DNA from: Penelope pileata
Lineage: Eukaryota; Chordata; Aves; Galliformes; Cracidae
Direction of reading: 5' to 3'
Length of the DNA stretch: 64,000 nt
Assembly: GCA_013396635.1 (NCBI GenBank)
Contig: WBMW01000581.1
Coordinates: 558,001-622,000 of the forward strand
Every line of letters begins with the position of its first letter. The stretch's first letter is position 1. A program made the translations under genes and the position numbers. Shown piece after piece: positions 42,701 through 57,700 of the stretch. The notes beneath the pieces were generated by a model. The model saw nothing but the letters and a program-made list of their open reading frames with translations, was not told where the DNA came from and did no database searches.

Positions 42701-45700
42701 CAGCTTTTGCTTAAAACTGAACTTTTGTTAACAGTGCACATTCATAATGCCACGCACAGAATCTCATTTTAACCAGGTCAGTGGTTCACTGCAGACTGAT
42801 TGCACTCATGCAGGGTGTGAGTCTGTGCATGGAGATGTGAACATAAAACATTTGTCTGGCTTGATATCACAGATCCACGTAGAACTGGGTAAAGGCGATG
42901 TGCTCACAGACTTCTTCCATTTGTCTAGAAGTCGAGATTAACACCAGGAGACTGCAGTTAAGACAAGCTGTGCATTTCATTTATGTTGTTGAGTCTCTAA
43001 GATATGAAACTCTCAAATTTATTCACAGCTTTTTTTTCTCCCTCCTCATTAATGCAGAAAAACTTCACTGGCCTAAGCAAGAATTTTCCAAGAAATCAAT
43101 CCTGAGTCCACAAGAACATAAGCTGAACATTAATAATGAAAAGAGCCTCCAGCACCCATCTCCTGGAGTCCTTAAGGACATTTTCACAACAGGAACCAGT
43201 AGCTACAACGTCCTTCTGCAGAGCAAAGAAGAGAAAAAGCACCACGCTCAGAAGCAGTCACCTGCTCACCACAAGAAACACAGGAAAGCCACCAAGGGCT
43301 CCACCACCTCACGGAGCAGCGAGCACCGCAAGATGAAGGTCCCGCTGCCCCTGCTCAGCGCTGGCTGGTGCTGCACAGACAGGCAGCCCTCTGTCTTCAT
43401 CACCAGCCCCGAGCCTCACGGCGTGACGTTTACCAACAGTATTGCAACCACAGGGAACAGCGTAGGACTGCCGCCTCGACCCAGAAGTAGAGCTAGGAGG
43501 CATTTAAATCAGACAAAGCCAAAGCAATCCCAGTCGTCAAAAAGCCGTGGGAAAGAGGGAGATGACTCTGGCCGAAAACTCTGTTTGCTAACTGCAATCA
43601 AGCCTTCCAACGTGGAGAAAGAGAAAACAAAGTTCTTTAAGTCAGATTTCACATACAATCCTCAGTTTGAGTATGCGAACCCTGCTTTGCCAAACGTGTT
43701 AGCTAAGCATAACCAAGCATCTGACAGATTTCTTAAGCAGGTACAGATACATTTTTTCTCCTTTTCTCTTATTTATTTTTTTTTTTCACATTAAAAGAGT
43801 GGTATTTGCCGTTGTAGCAGGTGGAAGTTGTTCCTTCTATGGCTTCCTCCCATACTGTTTGAATAATGCATCAGTGATGAGTACATAACAATAGAACAGT
43901 GTTTTTGACCAAAAAATGAAAGCCTGCCTAATATTTAAAGGTTTCTATAGGATAAAGACAGTTTCTCATAACTGGGTTTACATGGGACATAATTTAAGGC
44001 AAAAAAGCTTTTTAGTGAGTGAAGCAGAGCGTAGCACAGAAATGATACCAAGCATAAAGAGGCTTTAATAAACGGGGGAGAAAGCAGTGCTGAAATCCTG
44101 CCCATCCTCTTGGTGAGGCAAGGATTGGGAGGGGATGGCAGTTATCTGAGGTCACGGTCCTTGGATAAACATATGTTGATTTTCCTCGTTTTAATTAACT
44201 TTGAAAGGGTATTTGCATTACATTGGGCTCAACCATGCAGCAGATCAGCGCAACGTCCTTCATCCTGACTGAAATTCCAGTCTATAGGTAGATAAAACTT
44301 AAAAGAACCCCCTTTTTTTTTTCCCCATAGCATGCAGCCACAATGGTATCATAGCTACAGACGTGCCTATTCTGTCTGACATGACTTCCAACCTGTCTAG
44401 GAAATGTAGAACAAAAAACAAAGAAACGTTTCTTCCTTTAAACTTTGGCTTAAGTGTCAAAGAAACACAGTGCTTATCTATATAAGAAACATCCCCCTCC
44501 ATGTTTTTCCTCTTTTTTAAAAAAAAAGAAAAAAAGATCTTTCTAAATGTCACATTTGACAAGCTTATCTAAACAGAGAGTCTCATGTTTCAAGGAATAC
44601 TTAGCGTGGGAAGAAATCCTACAAGTTTCATTCATTTGCAACATGAATGTTTCAGTTCAAAACCCCAAAAATTCCAGATGCGAAATATATCCTGAATTGA
44701 AGCACCATGACTTCTAGAAACTGACGACTCGTGAAGAATCCAACACTTATTTTCAGATCCAAGAAAGCACACAGGTGGTATTACCCACTCATTCGGTCAC
44801 CGTATTGTAAGACAAGGTCTGTATTACTACGTTAAAAAAAAAAAAAAAATCTGTCTGGGTTTTATTGAGAAACTATTTTCTTGATGAGAGAACAGCTATT
44901 CTGTACTTAGAAATCAGCTTCCCTGCTTCTAAACAACCAAGTAAATCATACTGACATCAAATAATACTTCCCATTGACTAGAGCTTTGTAGCAAGTGCTT
45001 TTTGTAACAACGTTAGCAACATTAATCATTGCAGCCAGTCAGCACTAATTTGCCAAACTGAATTTAATGCAAATTTTCCATTTGGAAATGGAGTAGCCTT
45101 ACAGTGATTTTTTGCAGGATGATTTTACGGAGCAAGCCTGTTTACTGATTTAACCTTCTTTTTAAAAAAGAAAAAAACATTACAAATATTCCCCCTTTTA
45201 GCGAATGAATTATTCCTCATTACTGTAAAGTTTTTAGCAAAACATTTCTTAAAAGTTTCAGCTCCTAAGCATAGTTAACAACATGCTGCACGTGGTACGA
45301 ATAACTGCACGAGCAGTTTTAGCACAGCTCGAGGCCCAGCAGGTGGCACTCGTTTTTCATTTACAGAGAGCTCTACAAATTGTCATCTCCCCACACATTT
45401 GAATTTCATTTCCTGCAAATTTACTCTCCAGAAAAGGCAGCATGGATTGAAATTTTAATCAGCAAATACAGTACAAGCACCCACGTTTCCACACCGCTAA
45501 ATTTTTTCCATAGAAGTTTTATTTATCTCAGGAAACACAGAATAATCTCATAGGAAGTGAGAAGTTCAGAAAAGATCAAAAAAAGTACCGACAGCATCAA
45601 GATGGTGATCTACAATAAAAACACAACCGCATGTAGTCATCCTTTTTCCTATAAAAAGAATAAACTTCATTTTGTTTTCTGTGATATTTTTGGATTTCAT

Positions 45701-48700
45701 TGGGGGCTGTAGTTATTTTTGGAAGCTTTGCTTTCTGTGAACAAGAAATGAAGTTATTCCTAACCTATCTATAAAACACATTTACAGAAATGTAATGCTG
45801 GCTTTTTTGTGACTAATATCTGTGTTAAAACACTTTTCACTGACAGAGCCGTCTAATTTCCTAGTGGAGGGTCTGGGATACATTAGTTAAATGAGATCAA
45901 AACCTGACATTTTCAAAACTTTAAAGGATTTCTCATGATCCCCAAAATATTTTTGCCCGCAGCTGTGCATAGCCTGCTAGGACATTAGAACAGGTTATGT
46001 CTTCCTGTCCTTCTTTCTGCTTTTGTGCTTATCTGTGGAATTGGTTAATGTAGCATTGCAGAAGCACTTCTGGAAAATGAATCACACCCTGCTTGCTTTT
46101 TTCAAATCAAAGAAAGGCAGAAAACAGCATGGACTCGCAAACCATTACCACAGTTATTGGGGAAAATACAGACCTATGAGCACCCACGTCCCTCCTCTGG
46201 TCTCTAGTCAAATGAAAAAGTTTTCAACCTTGGGCACAGCTCACCCTCTTTTAATGAATTGATTTTTCACAGTCATGCAGTAAACATTTTTTGAATTATT
46301 AATACAATTGAAAATAGTAATTTTAATGTCTCTCTTTCCGTACTTTGCTCTATTTCATTGTCTCTCTTCCTGCTTTACCACCTTCACAGTAAGGCTCCTT
46401 CATGAGTTACACAATATGTAGTGTTAGGGAGGAGAGCTTGAGAATAAAAAAAATGATAAGTAGACTTGTAGCTTTTCACTTTGCCTGACAACTCTAATGT
46501 ATTTCCAGCTCAATGTAACAACTCTGTGCTTTAGAAGTGCTATGAATTCTCTTATTTGCTCTCCTTCTGGCTCAAACTACTTGTCCTTCATTGTCATTTT
46601 TTTTTTTTAATCAGCACTAAAATATGATTTTTGCACATGTGCCATAGGTGGCAATACTTGGACAGAGGCAATTGTCACCACTGCCTGCAGAGCAGATGAC
46701 TTAACAGATGCAATTTGCTGAACCAAAATCATCAGGGAGGATGCAGCTTCAAGTGATCTGCCTGTGAACACTCACATTTCTTGAGCTGTACATAAAGGCA
46801 GGAAAGCTGTCTTTTCCAACAAATCATCATTTTGTTGCATGAGTAATCCCTCCTGTGGAAGAGTTATGCATCCTTCTTCCCTTTAGTCACAAGAAAATAG
46901 CAGTTTTGAGTTAACAAATAAATCAACTGTGCCACATTCTGCTTGTATCACCCACGTACACGTTAGTCTTTAGTGGTAGCCCACAATTAAGCAGAGCTGG
47001 AAGGCGGAGTGCCAGGACATTCAGCACAGGTCACGTCACAGATGAGGTGTGTTCAAGTCCCAAGCACGCATCACTGGCTGTGAAGAGCAGTGAACTCTGA
47101 AGCATGTCATTCTCTGCCACTGACTGAATACACTCCCAAACTAAGATTTGTAGATAAGGTATATTAACATGCAAAGCTGATAGGGTTATCCAAGTAGCAT
47201 GGTTCTTAGAGTACTACACAGGCTTCCCTCTTCCACTAGGAGAGGGCTTCTGGTGGTACTGCAGTAGGGGCAGAGGTTTGTTTCAGGACACAATTTCATA
47301 CAAAAATAAAAAAAAGTATCAATTTTTAATTCCTTACCAAGTACTTGAAAAGCTTTTCATTAAGAATATTTCTGCCAGATCCAAATTACTAAAATATGTT
47401 CTTTATCATGCAGAGAGCAAGCATGCAAAAAGAAAAGCCAATGCAAACACCAAAATACAACCCCAAATACTAAAGTTTGTATTAGATTATCCTCAAAACT
47501 CTACACTTACCTCTCCTCTCTGGTTGCATCCAGCAAGGAGGTGCAGCCACCACTTCACGGCTGTTAATCAAGCTAATAAGTTCCATCTGGTGCAGCCTAC
47601 TGTCACCCAAGCATGCAGCTGGGAGGTTTTTCTCTCCACTTTACACACAAATAAGCTGTACAGAGGAATAAGCAATGGTGCCTGCAAGCCTTATCTGTCC
47701 CACAAATCTCAGCTGAGCCTGCTGCCTGAATGTGGGGAGCTGGCACCTTGGTCACTGAGCCCATTTTCTAACTTGATTGCCTCAAACTATTCATGAATGT
47801 GTCTTATCAGTTCATGCATCTACAGCAGGTCTGGAGCAACTAAGTTATGTCGCTACCCATGGATGACTTGGGATTCAGAGAGCTACCTGGCTGTAAATGA
47901 TTTTAATAAGCCAACATCACCAAAACTTAAACTTGATAATTACACAGTCTTGCCTTGTTCTCATTAGCTCTTCTGTTTCATTACTTTTATGAGCATCAGC
48001 AGAGTTTGCTGTGCAGGGGGACTTGTCTTGTAAATGCTGCTGCTTTTAGCACTCCTTGGTAGTGATGAGAGGGGTTCAGTGAGACACTTTAGATAGTAGT
48101 GAAAAGAACAGGACTTACTGCTGCTAACCAGTGACCTGGAATAGCCAGGTAGTCCTCCTTTTGTTCTGCTCTTTTCTCTGTTGCTTGGGAGTTTAGTTTG
48201 GCTGTGGGGACAGTGGCGAGATCAGTACCTTGCTTTCCAGTGGCCCAGAGGCTGGAAAATAAGCTCACGGGTGGATGCTGGAATAGGCAAGAGCTGGCAT
48301 CCTGTTCTTGGTTTTCCCAGCAAGTTCTTACAGCACCTGACTTTGAGTCATCTCACCTCAGAGACAGGGGCAGAACCCCAGGTGAGGGGCTCTATGTTGC
48401 ATTCAGTGCCTGCAGTGCTAAAAAAATCCCAGACTTTTTCCCTGTCTCCTGAGGTATTTGTGGCAAGTGTCAAAATTGGAAGAATCGTTGGGACAGGTCC
48501 CATTTCAGTGCTGGGGAGATCTAAACCTTCCAAGAAATTTGTGTTCTGGGAAAAGTGCTCGTGTGGCAGCTCTTCCTGCTGTTTCAGTGCTTCAGGACTT
48601 CTGTTTTGTTTGAAACACAGTCATGGGGGAAGGTGATAGTGGTGAGCACCCTTGTATTACTTCCAAAGAGAATACATGTTCAGCAAAGAGGAGGCTTAAG

Positions 48701-51700
48701 CTTCACTCCTTTCTCAATGTGCACAGCTTCAAACTCACAGCATCTATTTGCAGGTGTCTGAAGTGTCAGGATACAGGTTACTCCACATGGCACAGCTGTA
48801 AGAGGAGGTACCCTTCAGCATCCCACCCTTCCTGCTGAGGCTGCAACGCTGCCTGTGACTGAGTGGGCGAGGACAGAGTAGGTCTGTGCTTCCTCAGGGG
48901 GATGTGCCTCCGAATACTACTGACACGATGCTGTTCCTTCAAGTGTCTCACAGATTTTTAGAAAAAGCCTTTAAACAGTGTGGTGAGAGCTCAGGAGGGT
49001 GCCTGAAGGCAGGCACAAACAGCAAGAGCATGGGTCTCCTGACTCCCCAACTCCTGCCACCTCCTTTGGTACACCCAGGCTTCAGCACCAGGGAGTCTCT
49101 CCTGTTCTGGAGGGCCAGTCAGAAGGTCTCATGCATATTCAGTGTTCGTTTTCTTGCTGTTTGTTGTGATGAGGTGGTTTTAGAAAATACTTGCACACCA
49201 AGTTACTGCCAAACCACCCTACATAAAGCTGCATCTCATAGTGGTGATCTATCTTTACAAACAGTGGTGAAACAGAGAACTGGTCACTAAAGCCAACGTT
49301 CCCTTCTCAAACACTTTTATGAGTTTTAATGTGGAGAAGAAACAGCTGCCTTGCTCTCAAATGGGTTTGACAGTCCTCTGCTTCCACAAGCTCGCTCTTA
49401 TTCATTCCTGCTCTGTGCAGAACAGGAGTTGATTTCCAAGTCATTCGTTCGCTTGCTTTGTGATTTCGTAACTAGTCACAGTTCAAAACCAATTAGAATT
49501 TAGCTGTTACTCTCAAATGTTTCTACACTGCCCGCTTTGTGAACAGGCTGCAGCCAGTATCGGGGAAACTGCAAGGCAACACACATACTAACAAATAAAA
49601 TGATCCTCGTCCTATTTTCTGGCCCAGAGGGCAAATGGCAAGATGTAGCTCATGTTCTTAGAATCATAGAATTGTTTGAGTTGGGAGGGACCTTTAAAGC
49701 TCACCTACTCCAACTCCCCTGCAATGAACAGGGACACCTACAGCTAGATCTGGTTGCTCAGAGCCCAGTCCAGCCTGACCCTGAATGTCTCCAGGGACGG
49801 GGCTTCCACCACCTCTCTTGGCAGCCTGTTCCAGTGCTTCACCAGCCTTACTGTAAACAACTTTTTCCTTATATCCAGCCTAAATCTTCCCTCTCTTAGT
49901 TTCAGCCTATTTCCCCTTGTCCTACCACCACAGACCCTGCTAAAGAGTCTGTCCCTGTCTGTTCTTATGGCTGACCACTCTGCATCCAAAACGCAGTGGC
50001 CTTGTTCCCACTTGTGCTGGTAGCATAAGGACTGGATGACCCTTCAGTCAAGGCCAAGTGTTGCCTGAAGTTGCTGGTTCACCCAAGCCAAAGTCTTGCC
50101 TGGGGCCTGCCGACAGTTAAGCTCAATGGATGGGCCCATTCCAGCACTTGAGCCGATGTCCTGGCCTTGTTTGTTTTACCAGTAGAGACATACAGCCTGA
50201 GTGCTGGATGCTTTCTCAGAGATGCCTTAAAATGCAAATGACCAAATCCTGGCCTCTTTGGAAAATGACATCCATCCCTGCATCGGTTCCTGCACTGAAC
50301 AACTTTCAGAGAATGTAAAGCCAAACCTTTCCACCCACGGGATTTTCTGCATTTTAAATCACATTACTGAAAACTTCTGAGTGGAAGTGCCATTCTGTAC
50401 AACTGTACCAAGTACACTTGGATGCAGAAGGACCCGTCTCACCTGCTCAGGGAATTGCAGTTCCCTGGCCTTGGCCTCATAGGACAGCTTCAGTTACAGG
50501 CCTGGACTGTAACTCAGCCTGACACAGCTCTATTACAACTTGCTTCTTCGTCTCACTCCCATGTTTATAAAAATGCTATTAACCACAGCAGGATATTATT
50601 ATTATTACTGTGAAGCTGCCATAGTTGTGACACTAACCTTGCTTCGTTGGTCTGAAGTCATTTTTCAATGATACGTAATGTTACGACCTGACCATTCCCC
50701 TGAAAAACAGCTATTTACTAACACAGAAAAATCTCTCCGGCCTTTATCTATGTTACGCCCTGGGTTCATACAAGACCTAATGAATGAAGAAGTTACTGAG
50801 GAATAAAACCCCATTTACCTGGTAGGCCTCCAGTACAGGTGTGTAGTTCTCCATACTCACGTTTGTGTGTGATAAGTGAATGGGAGTGACAGTAACAGTA
50901 ACAGCACTGCAGGACCAGCAGGATAGCTACTGGAACCACCCCAGGTGGTGTCTGCAACAGAGTCCTGCTTGTGCCTCCTTTTCTGATGCACTGCTGACAC
51001 TCCCCAGCTCACATCCTCTGCTTCCATGACTCAGAAGGGTTCTGTCAGCAAAACCTGACTGTGGAAACCCAGGTGCAGCAGGAAGAGAGATTCTTTGCTT
51101 CCCCAACGTAACCCCCAGAGCAACAGGCTGCTTAAAGGTAGCCTTGGTTTTGCTTTTTCTTTCTTATTTTTTTTTGATGTGCTAATGTAGTAAAATTGCG
51201 TTACTTGCTTTATTCTTGAAAAAATACCAGAATGGACCAGGAAGCCCTTCAAATTTAATATTAAGTATGAGAGGCAGGCGAAGTGCAGTATTTCTTCAGC
51301 CTTCATTCAGGTAATTTATCTTTCATCAAAGAGATACAGGACCATAAGAGCACATCATAACCAGTGTTCATGGCTCTTGTGGCAGTTACTCAGAGTTGCT
51401 TAGTTTCAACTTGGAAAATACTAGAATGGGATTCTCAGTAGCTGTGAGAATCCCCTTTTTGTGGACAATGAGCCAATCTGACAATGCCAGAATGACGTAG
51501 CTGAAGACAACAAGCACCTTATCACCTTGGTGCATGGACAGAAGTGTACAATGGAGAAAGAGATTATCTGCAAGATTCCCACCATCATTCTTAGTGGCAT
51601 TTTCTTAGCAAAAGCATTCGTTCTTTAAAGTAAAATTAGTCATATTTTCTCTCCGATGCTCTTGGCAGCTTGTGTTATCCTTTCTATGAAGAAAGCAGTT

Positions 51701-54700
51701 CCCTGTAGCTGAGCTACTGCTGGGTAAGAAGTTATGCCAGGCTACATTTTCTTTTAAGGATGTGAAATGACATATTGGGAAGTAGATTACTGGGGATGAG
51801 CATTCCACAGCCCAGCAGTAACATCTTCCACATGCAGAGCTCAGATCATGTTCTAGGCATCACGCTCTGCGTCCTACCCACAAGGGACTTCTTCCAGCAG
51901 CAATATGTCAGCGATGTGAAGGTGGGACCGCTTTATTTGCCTAATGGAACTTCCCTTCTTCATTTTTGGGGTTATAAAGAGGTAGTATGGCTTAAATGGA
52001 AGTTCTGTGGACAAAGTTTCTGTTCTTTCTCATTCTTTGTGAAATACAGGCATACATGGTATAGAGAGACATTCTTGGTAGAAATGTTACTGTTAAAATT
52101 GTAGTTATCCATCTACTTAATCGTGATTCAACATTCCTAAATTAGAAAATACCAAGAAATGAAACAAGATGACGGTAACAGTTGATATTTTTGAAATTCT
52201 TTGGAAAATCATAAAAAGAAACAGGCTGACAACTTAACCTGCAGATGTCCCTGTGACCTGTTATATCTGATTTACCAGGCAGTCATAACAACTTTCCCAA
52301 AATTAAAGAGAAACTGGATATTATTTCACTAAAGCGATAATCATCGGTGTCATGCTGATGTATGTGGATTCAAGAGGAGTTAATCAGAATCATTTTTCAG
52401 TACTCTGGCATTAATGGATGCCTGGAGGTGATGTAACTTGATTACAGCCCGTGTCAGCGTGGGTTTGTTGACTGCAGTTTGACACTGACTCCCAGCAAGT
52501 TAAACAGTAGAAGAAAGAGAAAAAAAGAGAAAAGAAAAAAAAAGCAGATGTGTCACCCTGACACTGGGGTCTTACTGCATTCCTCTTTGCTATGCTTTTG
52601 TATTTTGTAGTCCATTAACATCATGGAGCGGACGCTGCAGAAATATGGAAGCTATGAAAAGTTTGAACAGGCCACTGGTGGCAGCTTGCTGACCAAGAGC
52701 CGCATCTGGAATCGCGTGAGGAAATACATGGTGAAGGAAGGCTGCCTCGGTGAGGTAAGTCAGTGCAGCAGATCAGGGAAGGAGCATTTATATGCATATC
52801 AGACATCCCACGTGGAGGGACCTGAGACACCATTTGGGAGCCTTTTCTCCTTCATTACAAGAAAATTCCTTACATCATGTTTTTCTCATGGCTTTGCCCA
52901 GTTTCAATTGTTGAACAACTGAAATGATGCAAAGTCCTCGTGAGTACTTCAGCCATCTCTCTGAGCCTGTTTCCTGGTTTCATATATGCTTATTCTTGAA
53001 TGCAGCTCTTTTGGGAGTACCCAAGAGCGACTCCCTTCCTTCCCTCTTTTTTCAGCTACTTGCAAAGTAGCACTTTTCCATTTATGTGTCAATTCTGTCA
53101 TCCATTCTCCCATATCAGATGATTTACACCAAAGTAACAGCGTTAAGAAAAGGCCAAGAAAAATATTCAGCAGCCCAAAAGACTGTTTTATAAGAATTTG
53201 CACAAATGAAAGTGACATAAGCGAACAAAAATGTCTGAAAGAGGTTGAGTTGGTTTAAGTGCTGTTTTTTCCTGACTTTAAACATTTAACATTTTAGAGA
53301 CCTGTGAAAACAAACTTATTTCCTCTATTTGAGATTTCAAGTGTTGAATTGCTTGGAAGAGTTAAGATGAAATTGAATGTACGAAAAGAGAATGATTCCA
53401 AGGGAAAACAGCAGCCGACACAGTCCGGGGTTTGGGTGAGAACATTGGCAGTGAACAAGAGGAGACTGGAGTGGGAGATAGATTGAAAAAAAAATAGTTT
53501 ATGGGAAACTGGGTTTAATTACTAAACATAATAGTACTAGGAGAAACTGCTAAACTCGTCACACCTTTTTGGGAGACTGTAATTTGACTCTGATACCAGA
53601 CTTTACCTCTTTTTGTAACAGCAAGGTTACAAACCTATAGTTTAGAGCAAGCAGAAAAAAAATTACGGTTTTGGTCTTTGCTGTGCGTTTACCTCCCTTT
53701 GTATTCATATTTGATTTGGTTTGTGGAAGCAGAATCTTACACCCTCATCGAACACCCTGTGTCCTCTTAATGAAACTTTCTGCAAAAGCATGGCTAATAC
53801 ATCTGCTTAGTGTTGTCTAAAATACTATGAAAGTACTCTCTTCAGCTGAAGAAGCGTTAATAAAGTTAAGTGGTACCAGTGCTTTAAATGTTTTAGCGCT
53901 TACCTTTCTTTCCTGAATCTTAAGTAAGAGTTTTATGGCACGGATTGCTGTTGAAGTTGGAGCTGAATGGTGGGTTTTGCATACAGAGAAGTCAGCACTG
54001 GTAGTCCTGTGTTAATGCCTTTGCTCTCTGGATCCTTTTCTGTTAACATTTATAGTACAAGAAGGTACCTCTCTTATAAATATTCTTTTGAGCAGTGCTG
54101 TGGGGACTTTCTTTAGGCTCTGCATGAAGAGGGAAAAGTGTTTCATCTTCAACAAAGAGAGTTTCCATTCTCCCTCCCAGTCACTTAATAATTCTTTTTA
54201 AAGCTCAAAAACCAAAGCGTATAATGCATAGATTTCCTTCTCTGTCAGTTTTTGGGTTGATTACTAATTTTCCAAGAGAAAACAGGAAAATGAGAATTAC
54301 ATAGGTTGCTCTGAGAGTAATGCCTCCTCTGTTTGTTTCCATGGAAACTGCAACAGATACAAGGAGCACAATAACGCTATTTCATAGAGCAACTTCTCAG
54401 CTACAAACAGTCTTTTTCAACACAGTCACCACCATTAGCTGTGTGTTTTTGCCAGCGATGAACAAGAGCCTGCATGCCATGCTCGTAAACATCTGCACCA
54501 GCAGAGGTGACCACTGTCCCTGTCACCACTGCTGAAACACACCACCACCACTTCACTGTGCTCACATCTGCTGTTCGGGCTCCATCAGCATTCAGCAGGC
54601 GTTGATGAGTGTCAGTGGGTGCCATTTTTTGGGTTGCTCTCCCAGACCAGTCAGTGTGACCATATTCAGTTTTGCAGTCTCGTACCTGCCTGTGTTAATT

Positions 54701-57700
54701 CTCATGCTGAGTGCCACTGGAGTCTGAGGTTTTATCAGAAGCACAGGTGATGGGATATCTCTGCAGTCAGAAATGTCTCTCAGAGGTTGTTGCTGTCAGC
54801 AAGGAAGAGCCATGAAGGGCAAGGGACCAAAAAAAATGAAATATTGGAAGAGCCAAAGGAAGGCATAGAGCAGGAACAGGAACGAGAAGAGAGCTCTTTG
54901 ATACCTGGACTCTCTCATCTTCAGATTGTGGTCCATCTCACGGAGGACCTGCTTTCTCGAGCCTCAATGACGGTGGTGAATGGCCGCCCCACTCTCACCA
55001 TCAATATCTCCACTGCGAGAGAGCACTGGCTGGAAGGGATGCTGAGACATGAAATTGGTACGAGCCTGTCATCACTTCTTCAGACAAAGGGGAGTACTTG
55101 CATGCATTCTTACTTATTTTGCAGTAGTGGGCCAGGCACTGTATGTGTACGGAAGAGGGGAACATCGCTGTCTAAAGGTCTTGTGCTGTAGGTGTGCTAC
55201 AGGGAGGGAGAAACCTATTTGTCACTGTGCCATGCAGTGGAAGGAGGATAACCCATCTGAGGTCCCTACAGTGCAGGTACATCAGTATTTTAGGTCAGAT
55301 CAGGAGAGAGCTTTAGCAGTGAGCCTACTGGCTAGCCCCACGTACTGCACTGAGGTTCACATCCCAAAGAAATCTGGGAGCAGGTGATGTGTAATCCTTT
55401 CAGGTGATGCTAACCCAGGGGCTGTGCTCCATGGCATGTGCTGACAGTGCTTGGGGACATTTTGTTCATGAGACCAACCTAGAGCTAGCCTGGATTTGAA
55501 AAATGGAAACAAAAATAGTGTGACTGTTCCAGCTCAGCACTGGCTTTACTTTACAAATCTGCTTCTGATACGGCGCATTGCTTGCAAATGTGGGCGTGCT
55601 TTAGGTGTGAAGAATTTACCCAGCAGGATTGCACTGATTTTGCATTACACAAGGCTGGCCCAGCCCTGTGGAAAATTTCTACAAATTGTTCTACTTACGT
55701 ACATCAAAACTAGATAAATTTGGGTAGTGACTGAATTTTGACTGAAGAATAAGCCCTGTGATTGCCCTGAAGCACTGCTGCTGTGTTGTAAGGGGACAGC
55801 AGCCTCTCCCAAGGCTGCAGTAGGGCCCATAATCAGCTTCAGGAGGCTCTTCTGCCCTCTGAACCCTTCCTTCCTTGGATTCTACTTCCTTCTGTCCACC
55901 ACAAAGCCTAGGCTGTGCTAGAGGCAACCAGCACGTCAGGCAGTTCTGAAAATTCATTTGCATGAATTTGGGAACTCAAGTCCTGCTGACGTTTCTGTAC
56001 CTTAGGTGTTTTCACGGGTTTCCCATTGTGGTCAGCACGTGAATATTTGCACCGTGTATCTCCCTCTGACAAAATTCTGGGTTCCAAACCATGCTAAATT
56101 TGGCACTTTCACCCAAACCCAGTTCTACCAGTTCAGAGCTCTGAAACTGGCCTCTGCTTCAGTATTTTATCATTTTTGAACCATTAGATGTTAGTTCTAA
56201 GTCTCACATCCCTTTCTTTGCAGGAACTCATTATTTTCGGGGTTTTAACAACAACAGCCAGCCTTGGTGCAACTGGAATGGACGCAGGAAACATGGGTTG
56301 AAGCCGATCAACCCTACAGAGGAAGGGCTAGCGAGCATCCACAGCGTCCTCTTCCGCAAAGACCCTTTCCTTTGGAGAGCTGCTCTGCTCTACTACACAG
56401 TCTATCAGGCTAGCCAGATGTCCTTCAGCCAGCTGTTCCAGGACGTGGGGAAATTTGTCCAGGACCCCAATACCAGGTGGGATTACTGCGTACGAGCCAA
56501 GAGGGGGTGGACTGACACGTCACAACCAGGTGGGTTCCCTATTTGTTTTATTTTTGTGCTTCAGGGAGGTTTCAGGATGTACATAGAGCTCCTTCAGCAC
56601 AGTAAAACTTTTACAAAAGGGAGAAGTGGGTATCTGCGCTTCCTGAAATGAGGCTGCAGGATTTCTGCTATTGAAAACAGGGCTGGAAATGCACTTTTGC
56701 TAGACATCCACTCTAAATCACTAAAGGATTTTTTTGCTGAAAGTGGGAATGTGAAATGGAAAACTGAAGGAGGTCATGCTGAGTTTGACTTCCTTGCACG
56801 TTTATTACAAAAATTGTTGCTGCAGATGTTCTTGGATACTATCTTCTGTTTGATTTATTTCTCTGGCTAGTGGGTTTATCCTTCTAGTTAGTTTTTGGGA
56901 AGGTTTTCAGACTCTGGATAATAAGTTCTATTTGCAGTGGTTTCTGAGAATATGCCTTAAGCAAACCTTGGTAGAGTGCAATTGCTTTTGGTTCCTTTTA
57001 GGCTGTTTCAATAAGGATCAGGTGTACCTAGACGGCATCCTCCGAATCCTGAGATATAGGGAGTCCATTGATTTCCATCTTCTGACAGCACTTGGAAAGG
57101 TGAGTGGGCTCATCCTTACCCGAGGGGATGCCGTTCTGTCATTTGAGTAAGCTTGTTTGCTGAGATGTGTGAGTCATTGTGCTTTGTTGTACTTCGATAG
57201 AAATCTGTTCCGTACAGCAGCTGGTACACGCAGTGCAGGTTTAAAATATTTTGAAGTCCTAAGAATTCCTACCAGCTTTTCCTCATTCCTCATTTATCAG
57301 ATTGAGATTTTATGGTCATGTTTCTCAGACTTTCCTTTCCTCCTTTTATAGGGCACTGCCTGACTCGCCTTGAGCAAGCAGGCCAGGTGCTGGATAAGAT
57401 GGTGGTCTCAGCAGGGAACTAAATTCACAGACTGACACTAAGGCCATCCCCTTCCTCCACAAAGGGAGAGATGACACCATGTTTTTCATCTCAAATTCCT
57501 CTCACTGTCCTTTCCAGAGTACGTAGTTCTCGTACGTACGTATTTCTGAATCCACAGAAAATGTTTTCTCTCTGTTGTCATTACTTCTTCTATCTCAAAA
57601 CAATGCACAAAACCATACTAACTGCAGAAACTGTGTCCGAGTTCTGAACCAATTCCTCGGATTGCTAAGTTTCCATGGTTTGTAAAACAGGGTTCATACT

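Larger units (their letters stand above)
36371..43057 (+). other. MATCAP2 intron 1
   Basis: A 6.7-kb intron. It holds a (TG)n plus G-run microsatellite at 36,859-36,887, a CR1 with internal deletion at 38,213-38,671, and a tiny CR1 tail at 40,990-41,025. No additional exon is supported. Confidence 0.75.

Noticed and set aside
47278..48636. Open frames of 172 and 151 codons in MATCAP2 intron 2
   Set aside because: No domains, no conserved blocks, no matching splice signals with the MATCAP2 frame, and their sequence does not look like protein under selection.
57527..57542. CGTACGTACGTA palindromic run
   Set aside because: A short, simple self-complementary run in an intron; too short to support a function.
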